From assembly GCA_007748055.1 (NCBI GenBank), contig CP036279.1, positions 4,588,001 through 4,652,000 of the forward strand: DNA of 64,000 nt, given 5' to 3'. Position numbers and translations under genes: made by a program. The notes beneath the pieces were generated by a model. That model was not told the DNA's origin and made no database searches. It saw only the letters and a list, made by a program, of their open reading frames with translations. Below, in pieces: positions 56,593 to 64,000 of this stretch; positions within the stretch are counted from its first letter, which is position 1; every line of letters begins with the position of its first letter. Source of the DNA: Kolteria novifilia. Its GTDB lineage: Bacteria > Planctomycetota > Planctomycetia > Kolteriales > Kolteriaceae.

Positions 56593-57168
56593 ATGATGGA
56601 GTTTCTCGCTACCCTTCCGCCATGGCAAATCGGACTGCTCATCTTCGGCATTCGAATCATTGATGTCTCGCTGGGAACACTGCGAACGATCTTCGTGGTA
56701 CAAGGACGGCTCGCCATTTCAGTCGTCTTGGGGTTCTTTGAGGTGCTGGTTTGGATCGTTGCGTTGTCGCAAGTGATCATCGGCGTCTCGGATAGCCCCC
56801 TTCTGGTCCTGGCCTACGCGGGCGGGTTCGCGGCAGGCAACGCGGCCGGGATCGGTATGGAGCGACTCCTGGCGCTCGGCTTTGTCGTTGTTCGCATCAT
56901 CTCCGAGAAGGCCGGCCCCGAGATCGCCGAGACGCTGCGCCGTTCGGGTTTTCGCGCCACCATGGTCGAAGGGCACGATCGCGTCGGACCGGTGATGCTC
57001 ATCTACTCGACCTGTCAACGGCGACGACTCTCGAAGCTCTTGGCGATCGTCGATCAGGTCGAGCCGAACGTCTTCTTCTCGGTCGAACCGGTGCACCAGC
57101 ACAACGAGCCGCTGACCCAGACACTCCCCTACCCGACCGGATGGGCCGCCCTGTTCAAGAAGAAGTGA
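56593..57168 (+). CDS. DUF2179/UPF0316 membrane protein
   Basis: About 191 residues. Three membrane helices occupy the first ~95 residues (IGLLIFGIRIIDVSLGTLRT, ISVVLGFFEVLVWIVALSQV, LLVLAYAGGFAAGNAAGIGM), followed by a cytosolic DUF2179-type domain (RSGFRATMVEGHDRVGPVML, KLLAIVDQVEPNVFFSVEPV). Two consecutive ATGs at 56593 and 56596 are possible starts. The family function is unknown. It follows the nrfA hairpin on the same strand. Confidence 0.88.
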   Translation: MMEFLATLPPWQIGLLIFGIRIIDVSLGTLRTIFVVQGRLAISVVLGFFEVLVWIVALSQVIIGVSDSPLLVLAYAGGFAAGNAAGIGMERLLALGFVVVRIISEKAGPEIAETLRRSGFRATMVEGHDRVGPVMLIYSTCQRRRLSKLLAIVDQVEPNVFFSVEPVHQHNEPLTQTLPYPTGWAALFKKK

Positions 57169-57522
57169 CGAGCGATATGGGCGGATTGCTGGGCCTGAGC
57201 CGGAGTCTTTGCACCTACCAAACGAACGGTGGTTCGTCGTTCCCATCGCTTCCCCTTGTCCAAGGGGGGATAAAAGAGGCTTTCCCTTGGACAAAGAGGG
57301 ACGGAAGAGACGAGACGCCCACGGAGGATGTGGGGCGCCGACACCACGTCATCGACTCTCAACTCACCTCCCTTTCGCGTCGTTCGTCACCGCCTGCATC
57401 GTATCGTTCGACCGCTTGCTAGAATGGGGTGCCCCGATCCCTCTCGACGCATCGGCATGGATCCGATCAGGAGGGCGCGGGTCCACGGGGAGCCGTTTCT
57501 CCCCACCAGGAGCACCGACCAA
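57169..57522. other. Intergenic region with CCCTTG palindromes
   Basis: No gene is supported. CCCCTTGTCCAAGGGG and TCCCTTGGACAAAGAGGGA (57255-57301) belong to the palindrome family at 9289 and 21190. The region also holds alternative upstream starts of the next gene (ATG at 57328 and 57457). Confidence 0.5.
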
Positions 57523-58443
57523 GTGAGCGGCGAAGCAGACCACGAGATCCTCCTTCCCGACGGCCAGCCCGCCGAGGACAGCAAACCCTCGACGGAGCGA
57601 TCCAAGGAACGCAAGGCCGAGGATCGCTCCTTTACCCCGGTCATCGTCAAACGGATCGACGAGATCCGCCGACATCCCGATGACGTCCTCGAACGAACGA
57701 TTCACGAGGGAGTCGAACAACTCGGCCGCCCCCTGCTCTCGCTGGTGCTCTCCTCCGTCGCGGCGGGGTTGATCCTGGGGTTCACCGTCATGGCGGTCGC
57801 GGTCGTCACCTTGGCGGTCGCGGGCGTCGAGAACGACTTCGTCCGGCGGATCGCGACGGCCGCCGCCTATCCGCTCGGCTTCATCATCTGCATCGTCAGC
57901 GGTACGGAACTCTTCACCGAACACACCGCGACGGCGGTCTATCCGGTCCTCGATCGACGAGCGTCTCTCCAACAATTGGCCCGTCTCTGGGTCGTCGTCT
58001 TTGTCGGCAATCTCCTCGGAGCCTTTGCCAGCGCGTGCTTGCTTCAAGCCGCCGAGGGCACCATTCACGCGAATGAGGGCTACGCCATCCTCGCCCAACA
58101 GCTCGTCTCGATCGACACGACGACCATGATCTTCAGCGCGGTATTGGGCGGTTGGCTCATGGCCCAAGGAGCCTGGCTCATCGCCGCCGTCGGGAGCGGC
58201 ACCGGCCAGCTTCTGGCGATCTACATCGTCACCTTCGTCATCGGATTGGGGCATCTTCACCACAGCATCGCGGGGTCTGCCGAGGTCTTCGCCGCCGTGC
58301 TCGGTCGGGCTCCGATCGGTTGGGAGCAAGTCGTTCACTTCATCGTCATGGCCGTGATCGGCAACACGATCGGCGGGAGTCTGTTCGTCGCGCTGCTCAA
58401 CTACGGCCACATCCGCACGACCAGGGAATCGACCGGGCGCTAG
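57523..58443 (+). CDS. Formate/nitrite transporter (FNT) family channel
   Basis: 306 residues from a GTG preceded at some distance by AGGAG; an ATG at 57457 is the main alternative. After a charged N-terminal tail come six hydrophobic segments typical of FNT proteins, including LVLSSVAAGLILGFTVMAVA, AAAYPLGFIICIVSGTELFT, LARLWVVVFVGNLLGAFASA and HIVMAVIGNTIGGSLFVALL-like sequence. It probably moves formate, nitrite or a related monovalent anion. Its place 1.1 kb downstream of nrfHA suggests nitrite uptake, but an intervening hairpin and gene make co-regulation unproven. Its TAG stop lies in a dispersed repeat. Confidence 0.88.
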   Translation: MSGEADHEILLPDGQPAEDSKPSTERSKERKAEDRSFTPVIVKRIDEIRRHPDDVLERTIHEGVEQLGRPLLSLVLSSVAAGLILGFTVMAVAVVTLAVAGVENDFVRRIATAAAYPLGFIICIVSGTELFTEHTATAVYPVLDRRASLQQLARLWVVVFVGNLLGAFASACLLQAAEGTIHANEGYAILAQQLVSIDTTTMIFSAVLGGWLMAQGAWLIAAVGSGTGQLLAIYIVTFVIGLGHLHHSIAGSAEVFAAVLGRAPIGWEQVVHFIVMAVIGNTIGGSLFVALLNYGHIRTTRESTGR

Positions 58444-58453
58444 CAGTCCGTTG
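58440..58453. repeat. CTAGCAGTCCGTTG repeat containing the FNT stop codon
   Basis: The TAG of this 14-mer is the stop codon of the FNT gene. The inverted copy at 58703-58716 contains the stop of the convergent mscS-type gene. Further copies lie at 184-213. Confidence 0.8.
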
Positions 58454-58654
58454 ACTCACCCTCTGTCGTCCCTTCGGGACTCTAATCGGTTCCCGCCCGA
58501 GACCTGGGGCTTGCGCCGCCAGGCTATATTCGGCCGCCGCGTTGCGGCTTCGGAGATCGCATGACACCATCTTCATCCGAAAGCCACCGTTGCCCTCTCC
58601 GTCACCAAGTATCGTCGGGTGGGTCTCGACCCGCCATCGTCGTCGTTCGCCAAT

Positions 58655-58676
58655 GGCAGGCAATGGACTGCCCTAC
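58655..58676. repeat. REP-like GGCAGGCAATGGACTGCCCTAC
   Basis: Imperfect palindrome; reverse complement of the GTAGGGCAGGCCATTGCCTG family at 16202 and 19867. Confidence 0.6.
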
Positions 58677-58702
58677 GAGGCTGCCCTATCGAGGCCTTCA
58701 TT

Positions 58703-58716
58703 CGACGGACTGCTAG
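58703..58716. repeat. CTAGCAGTCCGTCG repeat containing the mscS stop codon
   Basis: Read on the minus strand, the TAG ends the BON-MscS gene. Oriented opposite to the copy at 58440. Confidence 0.8.
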
Positions 58717-60140
58717 CTATCGAGGAGGTTGGTCCCTTCCTCGGGCTGCCGTGAGTGCTCGACCTGGGTGCGCATCTGCGTCTGCTCGCTGCCGAGGTCG
58801 CCCTCACCGGTGGTCGCGATCTCGTCCGACTCCGCGACCGGTTCGTTTTTCTCGCCGTGCCCATCGTGAACCACCTCCTCGGCATGCCTCTCGGAAACCA
58901 TCCGTACCGGCACGCCGTCGGGGAAGACGATCTCGCGCTCCTCGTCGGCCAGGGCGATCCCCTGTCGAACAAAGGCGTTCTTCACGCGGCGGATGACCGA
59001 GGAGAGAACCTTGGGGGGAGCGTAGGTCGTCGAATCGATCCAAAAGTAGACGCGCAGCCCCACCGCGGCACTGCCAAGACTCTCCGCCAGGATCATCGGC
59101 GCCGGCTCGTCGACGACCGCCTCGTGACCCCGGAGAGCCTCGATCGCCACCTCCTGGGCCCGGTTGATCGGCACGTCGTAGCCAAGCGCGAGCGTGAAAT
59201 CGAGCCGGGAACGCGAGTTGGCCGACAGGTTGAGAATGACGTTCTTGTAAATCGTCGCGTTGGGGATCTGAATGTAGGTCCCGTCGAAAGCCATCAGCAG
59301 GGTTCCGCGAACGGTCACCTTCTCGACGATGCCGAGGTGGTCGTTGATCTTGATGAGGTCGCCGACACGGAAGGGGTTCTGGACGCTGATCAAGAGACTC
59401 GCGAGGAAGTTCTCCGCGATGTCCCGAAACGCGATGCCAATCACCAAGCCCGCGACTCCCGTGCCCCCGAGGACCGTCAGCGCCAGCCGGGTCAGGCCCG
59501 CCACGTGCAGAACGACGTAAAGACCAATCAGGAAAACGGGGATGCCGATCGCTCGCGCCAGCACATCGCTGAGCAAGCGGTTGGACATCCGGCGTCGCAA
59601 AACAACGCGGGCCAGGGTCGTGGTCGCTCGGGTGGCGACGACCGACAGCACGAGGATCAACACTCCGGCGATGACGAGCGGAATCGACTGCACGGCGCCG
59701 CGCCACAAGCTGCGGAGCTGATCGAACGCGGGGGTGAAGTCCCAGATCGGCCGAGGAACGACCTCGACCCGATTGACCACCGCGGTCACTCCTTCGGTTT
59801 TCTGTGCCAGCGACGTCGCCCACTGCTTGTACTGGTCCCGGCTCGTCGATCCTTGAAGGAAGACCACCCCGCTGTCGACATTCACCTCCGGCCGATTGAA
59901 CCAACCGGTCGCATCGAGGATGCGAAGCAACCGCGCGGAGATGTCGGGATCCTCCGCCGACGCCTCGACGTCGACGCGACCCAGCGCGACACCTTCGCCG
60001 TCGACCGCCTCCTTGCCCGGCGTTTTCTCCGAAGTCGGCGTCTCGGTCGGATTCTCTTGGGCCATGACGAGAGCGGGCGTGAGCAAACCGCCCCCTAGAA
60101 CGATCAGCCCCAACGCGATCCACGTCCACACGTTCGACAC
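58713..60140 (-). CDS. Mechanosensitive channel (MscS family) with N-terminal BON-like domain
   Basis: 475 residues, GTG start. A signal-like first helix (WIALGLIVLGGGLLTPALVM) precedes a periplasmic domain with the BON pattern (RLLRILDATGWFNRPEVNV, VVFLQGSTSRDQYKQWATSL, VTAVVNRVEVV). Three helices follow, then the pore-lining Gly/Ala-rich helix GGTGVAGLVIGIAFRDIAEN and the MscS beta domain (NPFRVGDLIKI, GTLLMAFDGTYIQIPNATIY). It should release solutes on membrane tension; the BON module may bind membrane or other surfaces. The charged C-terminal tail is atypical. Confidence 0.88.
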   Translation of the reverse strand: MSNVWTWIALGLIVLGGGLLTPALVMAQENPTETPTSEKTPGKEAVDGEGVALGRVDVEASAEDPDISARLLRILDATGWFNRPEVNVDSGVVFLQGSTSRDQYKQWATSLAQKTEGVTAVVNRVEVVPRPIWDFTPAFDQLRSLWRGAVQSIPLVIAGVLILVLSVVATRATTTLARVVLRRRMSNRLLSDVLARAIGIPVFLIGLYVVLHVAGLTRLALTVLGGTGVAGLVIGIAFRDIAENFLASLLISVQNPFRVGDLIKINDHLGIVEKVTVRGTLLMAFDGTYIQIPNATIYKNVILNLSANSRSRLDFTLALGYDVPINRAQEVAIEALRGHEAVVDEPAPMILAESLGSAAVGLRVYFWIDSTTYAPPKVLSSVIRRVKNAFVRQGIALADEEREIVFPDGVPVRMVSERHAEEVVHDGHGEKNEPVAESDEIATTGEGDLGSEQTQMRTQVEHSRQPEEGTNLLDS

Positions 60141-60291
60141 GATTTCCGCCCTCGCCCTTGTTCCCAGCAGCCCGCCACGATCTCCCCGTCACCTTAGCGT
60201 CGTGGGGTGAGGACGCAACGGAGACTCGGTACGAGGATTGGGCTTCCGCGCACGCAAACGTGAGTCGTGTTAGGCGTAGGAGACCCACGCT

Positions 60292-60309
60292 CGTCGTGGA
60301 CATGCGGGC
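60292..60309. repeat. REP-like palindrome, CCCACG-loop-CGTGG family
   Basis: GACCCACGCTCGTCGTGGAC; third member of the family at 448 and 23145. Confidence 0.55.
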
Positions 60310-60436
60310 AACGCCTTTGATTCGGCAAGCATCCGCCCGATCAGGGATGAAGTTTCACGTTGCGAACTTGCCAAACAGGACACGAGTGCACCGTCAAACG
60401 TCCAGTCTCGGGTTGCCGACGACGCAACGCGTTCGC

Positions 60437-60468
60437 ACTGGCTGACAAGCAGCCAGTGGCACCCGAAC
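60437..60468. repeat. CTGGCTGACAAGCAGCCAGTGGCACCC repeat, copy 1
   Basis: Hairpin CTGGCTG...CAGCCAG followed by TGGCACCCGA. A second copy is at 61668-61699. Confidence 0.75.
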
Positions 60469-60512
60469 GCCAGGTCTCGACTTGGCACCCGAACATTTGG
60501 TTTCGACGAAGC

Positions 60513-61478
60513 CTAGTTCGTCGTTGGGAGCGACGCCTCGAGGGCGGGGGCTTCGTCCACCTTGAGGTCGACGATCACGTGAGGTTCGTAGGTCGCGGTA
60601 CTGGAAACGCCCGCTTTGGCCGCCAGGTCGGACGTGATGGAGAGTTCACCGGGATCGGACGACTCGAGCGACAGGGAGATGCGTTGGTCGTGGCAGGCTC
60701 CCGCGGGAATGATGAAGTCAGGCCGAGGCCAGCAACGAACGCCGTAGGGAGCCCGCTCGATCTCGCGCATCTGACGACGCGAGAGGGACTTCTTCGGAGT
60801 GACGCACTCATGGCGGTGCCGGAATCCCATCGCCTCGAGCCCCAGACGGCGAACGAGCCATTCCTTGTTCTCGCAGCGATGGATCTGGGCGCGATTTCGG
60901 ACGACGCGTTTGGCGATGTGATTGGTCGCGGCCTTGCCAAAGAGGATCAGCGGGTAGCGCAGCCTGCCGGTGGTGGCGTCGATGTCCGAGAGGGCATGAA
61001 TGCAGTCGCTGACGTTGTTGCGAATTCCCAAGAGAGGATCGATGCACTGATACTTGATCGTGCCGCCCTCGAGGATGGTGAGGCGGCGGATAACTCGGCA
61101 GAACTGCCGGTGGCGGATCTCATAGGGCCCCCAAAAGTCGGTGCTCATGCAATTCGACTCGGCCCACGCGAAGGTCTCGAAGAGCCCCAAGTTGGCACCC
61201 GGCTCCGGCCACATCCGCAACACCTTGATCTTCAGGTCCGCCGGCATCCAACTGATCGTGTAAGCCTCGAGACGACACTGCGACGGATCGGCCAAGTCCC
61301 CCGAGGCCCGAAAGACCGTCCCGTAGGTATGGGTGTGCTTCGCCCGTTTGGGATCGGACTCGGAACCGAAGAGGATCAGGTAGTAGCGATCCCCCGCTTG
61401 GGCCGAAGGGGCGAGAACGAACAACGCGAGCAAGGCCCAAAGCCACCAATTGCGAAGGTCGACGCGTCGTTCGTGCAT
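60513..61478 (-). CDS. Secreted hypothetical protein, cysteine-containing
   Basis: 321 residues with a signal peptide (NWWLWALLALFVLAPSAQAG). Conserved-looking segments include DRYYLILFGSESDPKRAKHT, HTYGTVFRA, ISWMPADLKIKVLRMWPEPG and FWGPYEIRHRQFCRVIRRL. The latter half resembles catalogues of host-restricted planctomycete proteins with scattered Cys (QCID, ECVT, RCW, GACHD) that may form disulfides. I do not recognise a characterised family. No operon partner is evident; the stop TAG is followed by the repeat GCTTCGTCG. Confidence 0.65.
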   Translation of the reverse strand: MHERRVDLRNWWLWALLALFVLAPSAQAGDRYYLILFGSESDPKRAKHTHTYGTVFRASGDLADPSQCRLEAYTISWMPADLKIKVLRMWPEPGANLGLFETFAWAESNCMSTDFWGPYEIRHRQFCRVIRRLTILEGGTIKYQCIDPLLGIRNNVSDCIHALSDIDATTGRLRYPLILFGKAATNHIAKRVVRNRAQIHRCENKEWLVRRLGLEAMGFRHRHECVTPKKSLSRRQMREIERAPYGVRCWPRPDFIIPAGACHDQRISLSLESSDPGELSITSDLAAKAGVSSTATYEPHVIVDLKVDEAPALEASLPTTN

Positions 61479-61667
61479 GCCTGGTTCATCCTCATCGCGA
61501 TCTCTGCAACGCTCTCTCTTCGCCGAATCGGTTCGTCGATCGAAGGGAATCCATCGCGATTGAGTGCTGGGAACCGCACGGCGGGGGGAGGTCCAGGCGC
61601 AATCGTCACGAGCGGGAATACCGGATCGCGAGCGAGCAATCCTTCGACCGAATCCTCTGGCTCATCG

Positions 61668-61699
61668 TCACTGGCTGACGAGCAGCCAGTGGCACCCGA
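61668..61699. repeat. CTGGCTGACGAGCAGCCAGTGGCACCC repeat, copy 2
   Basis: One base different from copy 1 in the hairpin loop. It lies at the 3' end of the MgtC-type gene. Confidence 0.75.
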
Positions 61700-61717
61700 T
61701 GTCATTGGATCACGCTG

Positions 61718-62167
61718 CTACACATCCCGATTGCGGCCGCAGAGTCGTTCGATCCAGCCGACGACGAAGAGGACGACGAACGCCCCCATGGTGGTCCCGA
61801 GGGCGAGGGGCCACTTGCCGACTCCGACGGCGATGCCAATTCCGGCGGTGAGAAAAATCGACGCCGCGGTGGTGAGGCCCTCGACCCGGTGAGCCCCCTC
61901 ATGGAAGATCGTGCCCGCGCCGAGCACGCTGATCCCGACGATGATCGCTTGCATGACGCGAATGGGATCGGAGTTGACGAAGTCCTCCCCCTGTTCCTTG
62001 AACTCCGCGATGACGGGACTTCCGAGGACCAACAACAGTGCCGAGCCGGCACCGACCAGGATGTGGGTTCGCAACCCGGCCGGTTTGTCGCGGATTTCTC
62101 GTTCAAGTCCGACGATCGCCCCGAGACCCGCCGCCAACGCCACTCGTCCGAATTCGCTCCACTCCAT
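61718..62167 (-). CDS. MgtC/SapB family membrane protein
   Basis: 149 residues from the ATG MEWSEFGRVALAAGLGAIVG, preceded by GAGAGGCGCC. Family motif GLEREIRDKPAGLRTHILVGAGS and the membrane segments ALLLVLGSPVIA, VMQAIIVGISVLGAGTIF, GLTTAASIFLTAGIGIAVGV are present. It has the short form without the C-terminal ACT-like domain. MgtC proteins relate to Mg2+ stress and ATP synthase control in pathogens; the role in environmental bacteria is unclear. Confidence 0.9.
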   Translation of the reverse strand: MEWSEFGRVALAAGLGAIVGLEREIRDKPAGLRTHILVGAGSALLLVLGSPVIAEFKEQGEDFVNSDPIRVMQAIIVGISVLGAGTIFHEGAHRVEGLTTAASIFLTAGIGIAVGVGKWPLALGTTMGAFVVLFVVGWIERLCGRNRDV

Positions 62168-62248
62168 GGCGCCTCTCCAAAACATCGTCGAAGGAACCAG
62201 CGTCGACCGCCGCACGGGATCGCGTCGACTCGTTCCCCACTCTACTGG

Positions 62249-63295
62249 CTACAGCGTCGCCATGTCGATGTTGTTGAAGTTTCGCTTGTAGTAGCCCATG
62301 TACTCGACTTTGCGTTCGAGGGCGACGATGACCGCCTCGGCGAAGTTGACTCCCTCGAACTGGCGGGCGCTGCCAAGGCCGCCGGGGCTGAAGACGTTGA
62401 TCTCCATCAGTTTGCTCCCGACAATGTCGAGACCGACGAAGAACATCCCATCCTCGACGAGCTTCGGGCGGACGATCTCGGCGATGTGCAGCGCGACATC
62501 GTCGACGACCGCCTTGGCCTTTTCGCCCCCGGCGTGAATGTTGCTGCGGATGTCATCGCCCGAACGAAGTCGGCGGAACGCGGCGTAGCGACCCTTAAAG
62601 CGCAGCGGCTGGCCGTTCATCATGAAGAGGCGCATGTCCCCCTCGGCGGCCGCCTCCAGGTACTCCTGGGCGACGACGTAGCCGTCACGGCTGACTGCCT
62701 CGATCATCTGATTGAGGTTGCCGAGATTCTCCGCGTCGACGAGGAAGACCCCCTGGCCGCCCGACCCTTGCAACGGTTTGATGACGATCCTTCCCCCCTG
62801 CTCCTTCGCGAAATCCCTAATCTCGGACCGATCGCGGGTGATCAAGGTCGCGGGGCGAACCTCCTCGGGGAAGAGCTGAAAGTACATCTTGTTGATCGCT
62901 TAGGCGAGTCGATCGGGGTCGTTGAGGACGATGACACCACGACGCATCGCGGCCCGTCCAAAGTTGATCCCCGCCATCTGGGCCCACGTCCGCTTCCCCT
63001 TGTCCTCGGCGGGATCGCTGCGCAGGAGCAGGACGTCGAGGTCATCGACCGAGATCCGTTCGGCGACCCCCTTGGAGCTTCGCAACTCCTCGAGGAAGAT
63101 CTTGGTCGACTTGAAGTTCGCCTTGCGGACCGTGCGAGCGCGGGCGCGCACCGTATCGTCGGGATCGAAGGCAAGATCGCCCGACCCGATCAGCCAAGGC
63201 TCATGCCCACGATTGGCCGCCGCCATCGCGAGCCTGGTGGTCGTGTAGTTGGCGTCCTCGGTGGCGATGTCGTTGACGACGAAACCGATTTTCAT
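62249..63295 (-). pseudogene. Glutathione-synthase-like ATP-grasp protein with an in-frame stop
   Basis: 348 codons in one frame apart from a TAA at 62900-62902 (...NDPDRLA, stop, AINKMYFQLFPEE...). N-terminal part MKIGFVVNDIATEDANYTTT and LLLRSDPAEDKGKRTWAQMA; C-terminal ATP-grasp part with VIKPLQGSGGQGVFLVDAEN, AQEYLEAAAEGDMRLFMMNG and the metal-site EINVFSPGGLG. The family ligates an amino acid to a peptide or gamma-Glu-Cys. A single substitution would restore the frame, so this is either a recent pseudogene, a sequencing error, or readthrough. Its ATG overlaps the stop of the upstream QEGLA gene. Confidence 0.85.
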
Positions 63296-64000
63296 GCTGA
63301 GGGCCCCATCACTAAGTCGAGCGCGCTCAAGCCGTGGCGCGTCCGTTCGATCCGTTCCCCCACTCCCTTCATCTCGAAGTAGCGAGGCCGCAACACGGGC
63401 GGATCGAGGACGTTTCGGTGAAGCAGCTCCTTGATCAGTGGAATATGATCGGCGGCGATCTTTCCGACGAAGAGGGGCTCGAACTCCCCCCCGTTGCGGA
63501 GGTACTCGAGGATCTCCATCAGTCCCCGCAAGTAGACCGCATCCTTGGTCAAGCCTCCGCCGCGGTACGTGCGCATCGTGATCGTGTAGGCGCTGCGCTG
63601 CGAGAAGGCGTGTTCCCGGTCAAGGCAGCGAAAGGTTTCGATGAAGCTGGCGCCGTCGATCATCATGCGAGCCGCGAGCACCCGGGCGGCGAGGATGCGC
63701 ATCCGCGCCCGGCTAAGGCCCCCGACGAGATACTCCGTCAGCACCGCCAACCCTTCCTGCAACGCGTCGTAGCCCGCGAAGCCGGAGTGGAGTTGCCGAA
63801 ACGGTTCCATCAGGCCGTTGTAGTGCGTCAACAAATGCGTGCCGACTTCGTGCTGTAGCAGGGCCTCGACCCGGCCGGCGGGGACCGTCACTTGATGACC
63901 GATGAGCAGATCGCCGCCCGAGCAGAGGAGGCCCGAGAAGAGATCCTCGCGAACTTGGACCTCGGCGACAAACGACGGCATTCGCGCACGGTAGAAGGCG
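63292..64000 (-). CDS. QEGLA-motif (DUF1704) tyrosine/glutamate-carboxypeptidase-like protein, 5' end outside window
   Basis: The visible 235 codons are the C-terminal half. The HExxTH-like zinc site VEALLQHEVGTHLLTHYNG and the eponymous DALQEGLAVL are present, as in 'flavohemoglobin expression-modulating QEGLA motif' proteins and the related MATCAP/KIAA0895L peptidases. The frame continues past the right edge of the window (…RARMPSFVAEVQV). The 4-bp ATGA overlap with the glutathione-synthase-like gene shows an operon; this gene pair is a recurring one, and a shared small-peptide pathway is likely. Confidence 0.85.
   Translation of the reverse strand, partial: AFYRARMPSFVAEVQVREDLFSGLLCSGGDLLIGHQVTVPAGRVEALLQHEVGTHLLTHYNGLMEPFRQLHSGFAGYDALQEGLAVLTEYLVGGLSRARMRILAARVLAARMMIDGASFIETFRCLDREHAFSQRSAYTITMRTYRGGGLTKDAVYLRGLMEILEYLRNGGEFEPLFVGKIAADHIPLIKELLHRNVLDPPVLRPRYFEMKGVGERIERTRHGLSALDLVMGPSA

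Larger units (their letters stand above)
60141..60512. other. Intergenic region with two REP-like palindromes
   Basis: No gene supported. It contains a CCCACGCTCGTCGTGG palindrome (60292-60309) and CTGGCTGACAAGCAGCCAGTGG (60437-60458), and should hold the promoter of the mscS-type gene at its left end. Confidence 0.5.

Noticed and set aside
61889-63382. 497-codon plus-strand frame across the MgtC, ATP-grasp and QEGLA genes
   Set aside because: It is antisense to three recognisable genes, and its composition (Asp/Arg/Val-rich) is typical of a shadow frame.

Overview
The window looks like a high-GC chromosome segment from a planctomycete (Planctomycetota). The evidence is a large secreted propeller/HEAT/cytochrome c protein of the PVC heme-binding type at 0.9-4.2 kb, a giant Ig/cadherin-repeat protein whose N-terminus carries the planctomycete LEDR motif, a QEGLA-motif carboxypeptidase beside an ATP-grasp enzyme, and many short palindromic repeats at gene ends. 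Order or family cannot be fixed from sequence alone; the 'LEDRSVPT' form is reminiscent of Gemmata relatives.

Layout. 0.5-9 kb holds ordinary genes: the heme-binding secreted protein, a CPA2 cation/proton antiporter, and an M48 protease next to LemA. 9.5-21 kb is a patchwork of broken insertion sequences (two IS66 families, an IS256 deletion derivative, one intact ISL3 element, an RHS fragment) surrounding the housekeeping genes typA and cinA. 21-27.5 kb is ordinary again: a secreted propeller protein, a VTT/TVP38 membrane protein with a mercuric-reductase-like flavoenzyme, and overlapping genes for (methyl)citrate synthase and an MmgE/PrpD dehydratase. A tRNA-Pro(TGG) at 27.7 kb marks the start of a roughly 24-kb IS-saturated island that runs to 52.1 kb. 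Inside it are three IS66 copies with intact or partly intact genes plus several fragments, two more ISL3 copies, two inverted copies of a probable serine-recombinase 3' end, the 2278-codon repeat gene, a PfkB-type kinase, and remnants of a DUF3732-like protein and a possible polymorphic toxin. 52.1-64 kb returns to core-like genes: an intradiol dioxygenase, the nrfHA nitrite-ammonification pair with a formate/nitrite-type channel nearby, a BON-MscS channel, an MgtC protein, and a glutathione-synthase-like gene overlapped by a QEGLA-family gene that leaves the window.

The clearest story is IS-driven remodelling of the giant surface-protein gene. An intact IS66 (33441-36359) is bracketed by an exact 8-bp target duplication and supplies the present stop codon from its own terminal repeat. 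The original reading frame reappears on the far side of the element and is then cut a second time by ISL3. Another IS66 end lies 22 bp upstream of its start codon. Similar events put an ISL3 end, with an SD-like GAGG, directly in front of the PfkB gene. Several IS66 genes were damaged by deletions between 5-8 bp direct repeats. I did not find a CRISPR array, rRNA genes or an intact defence system. The closest hints are the DUF3732 remnant, the unusual PfkB kinase and the AT-richer toxin-like fragment.
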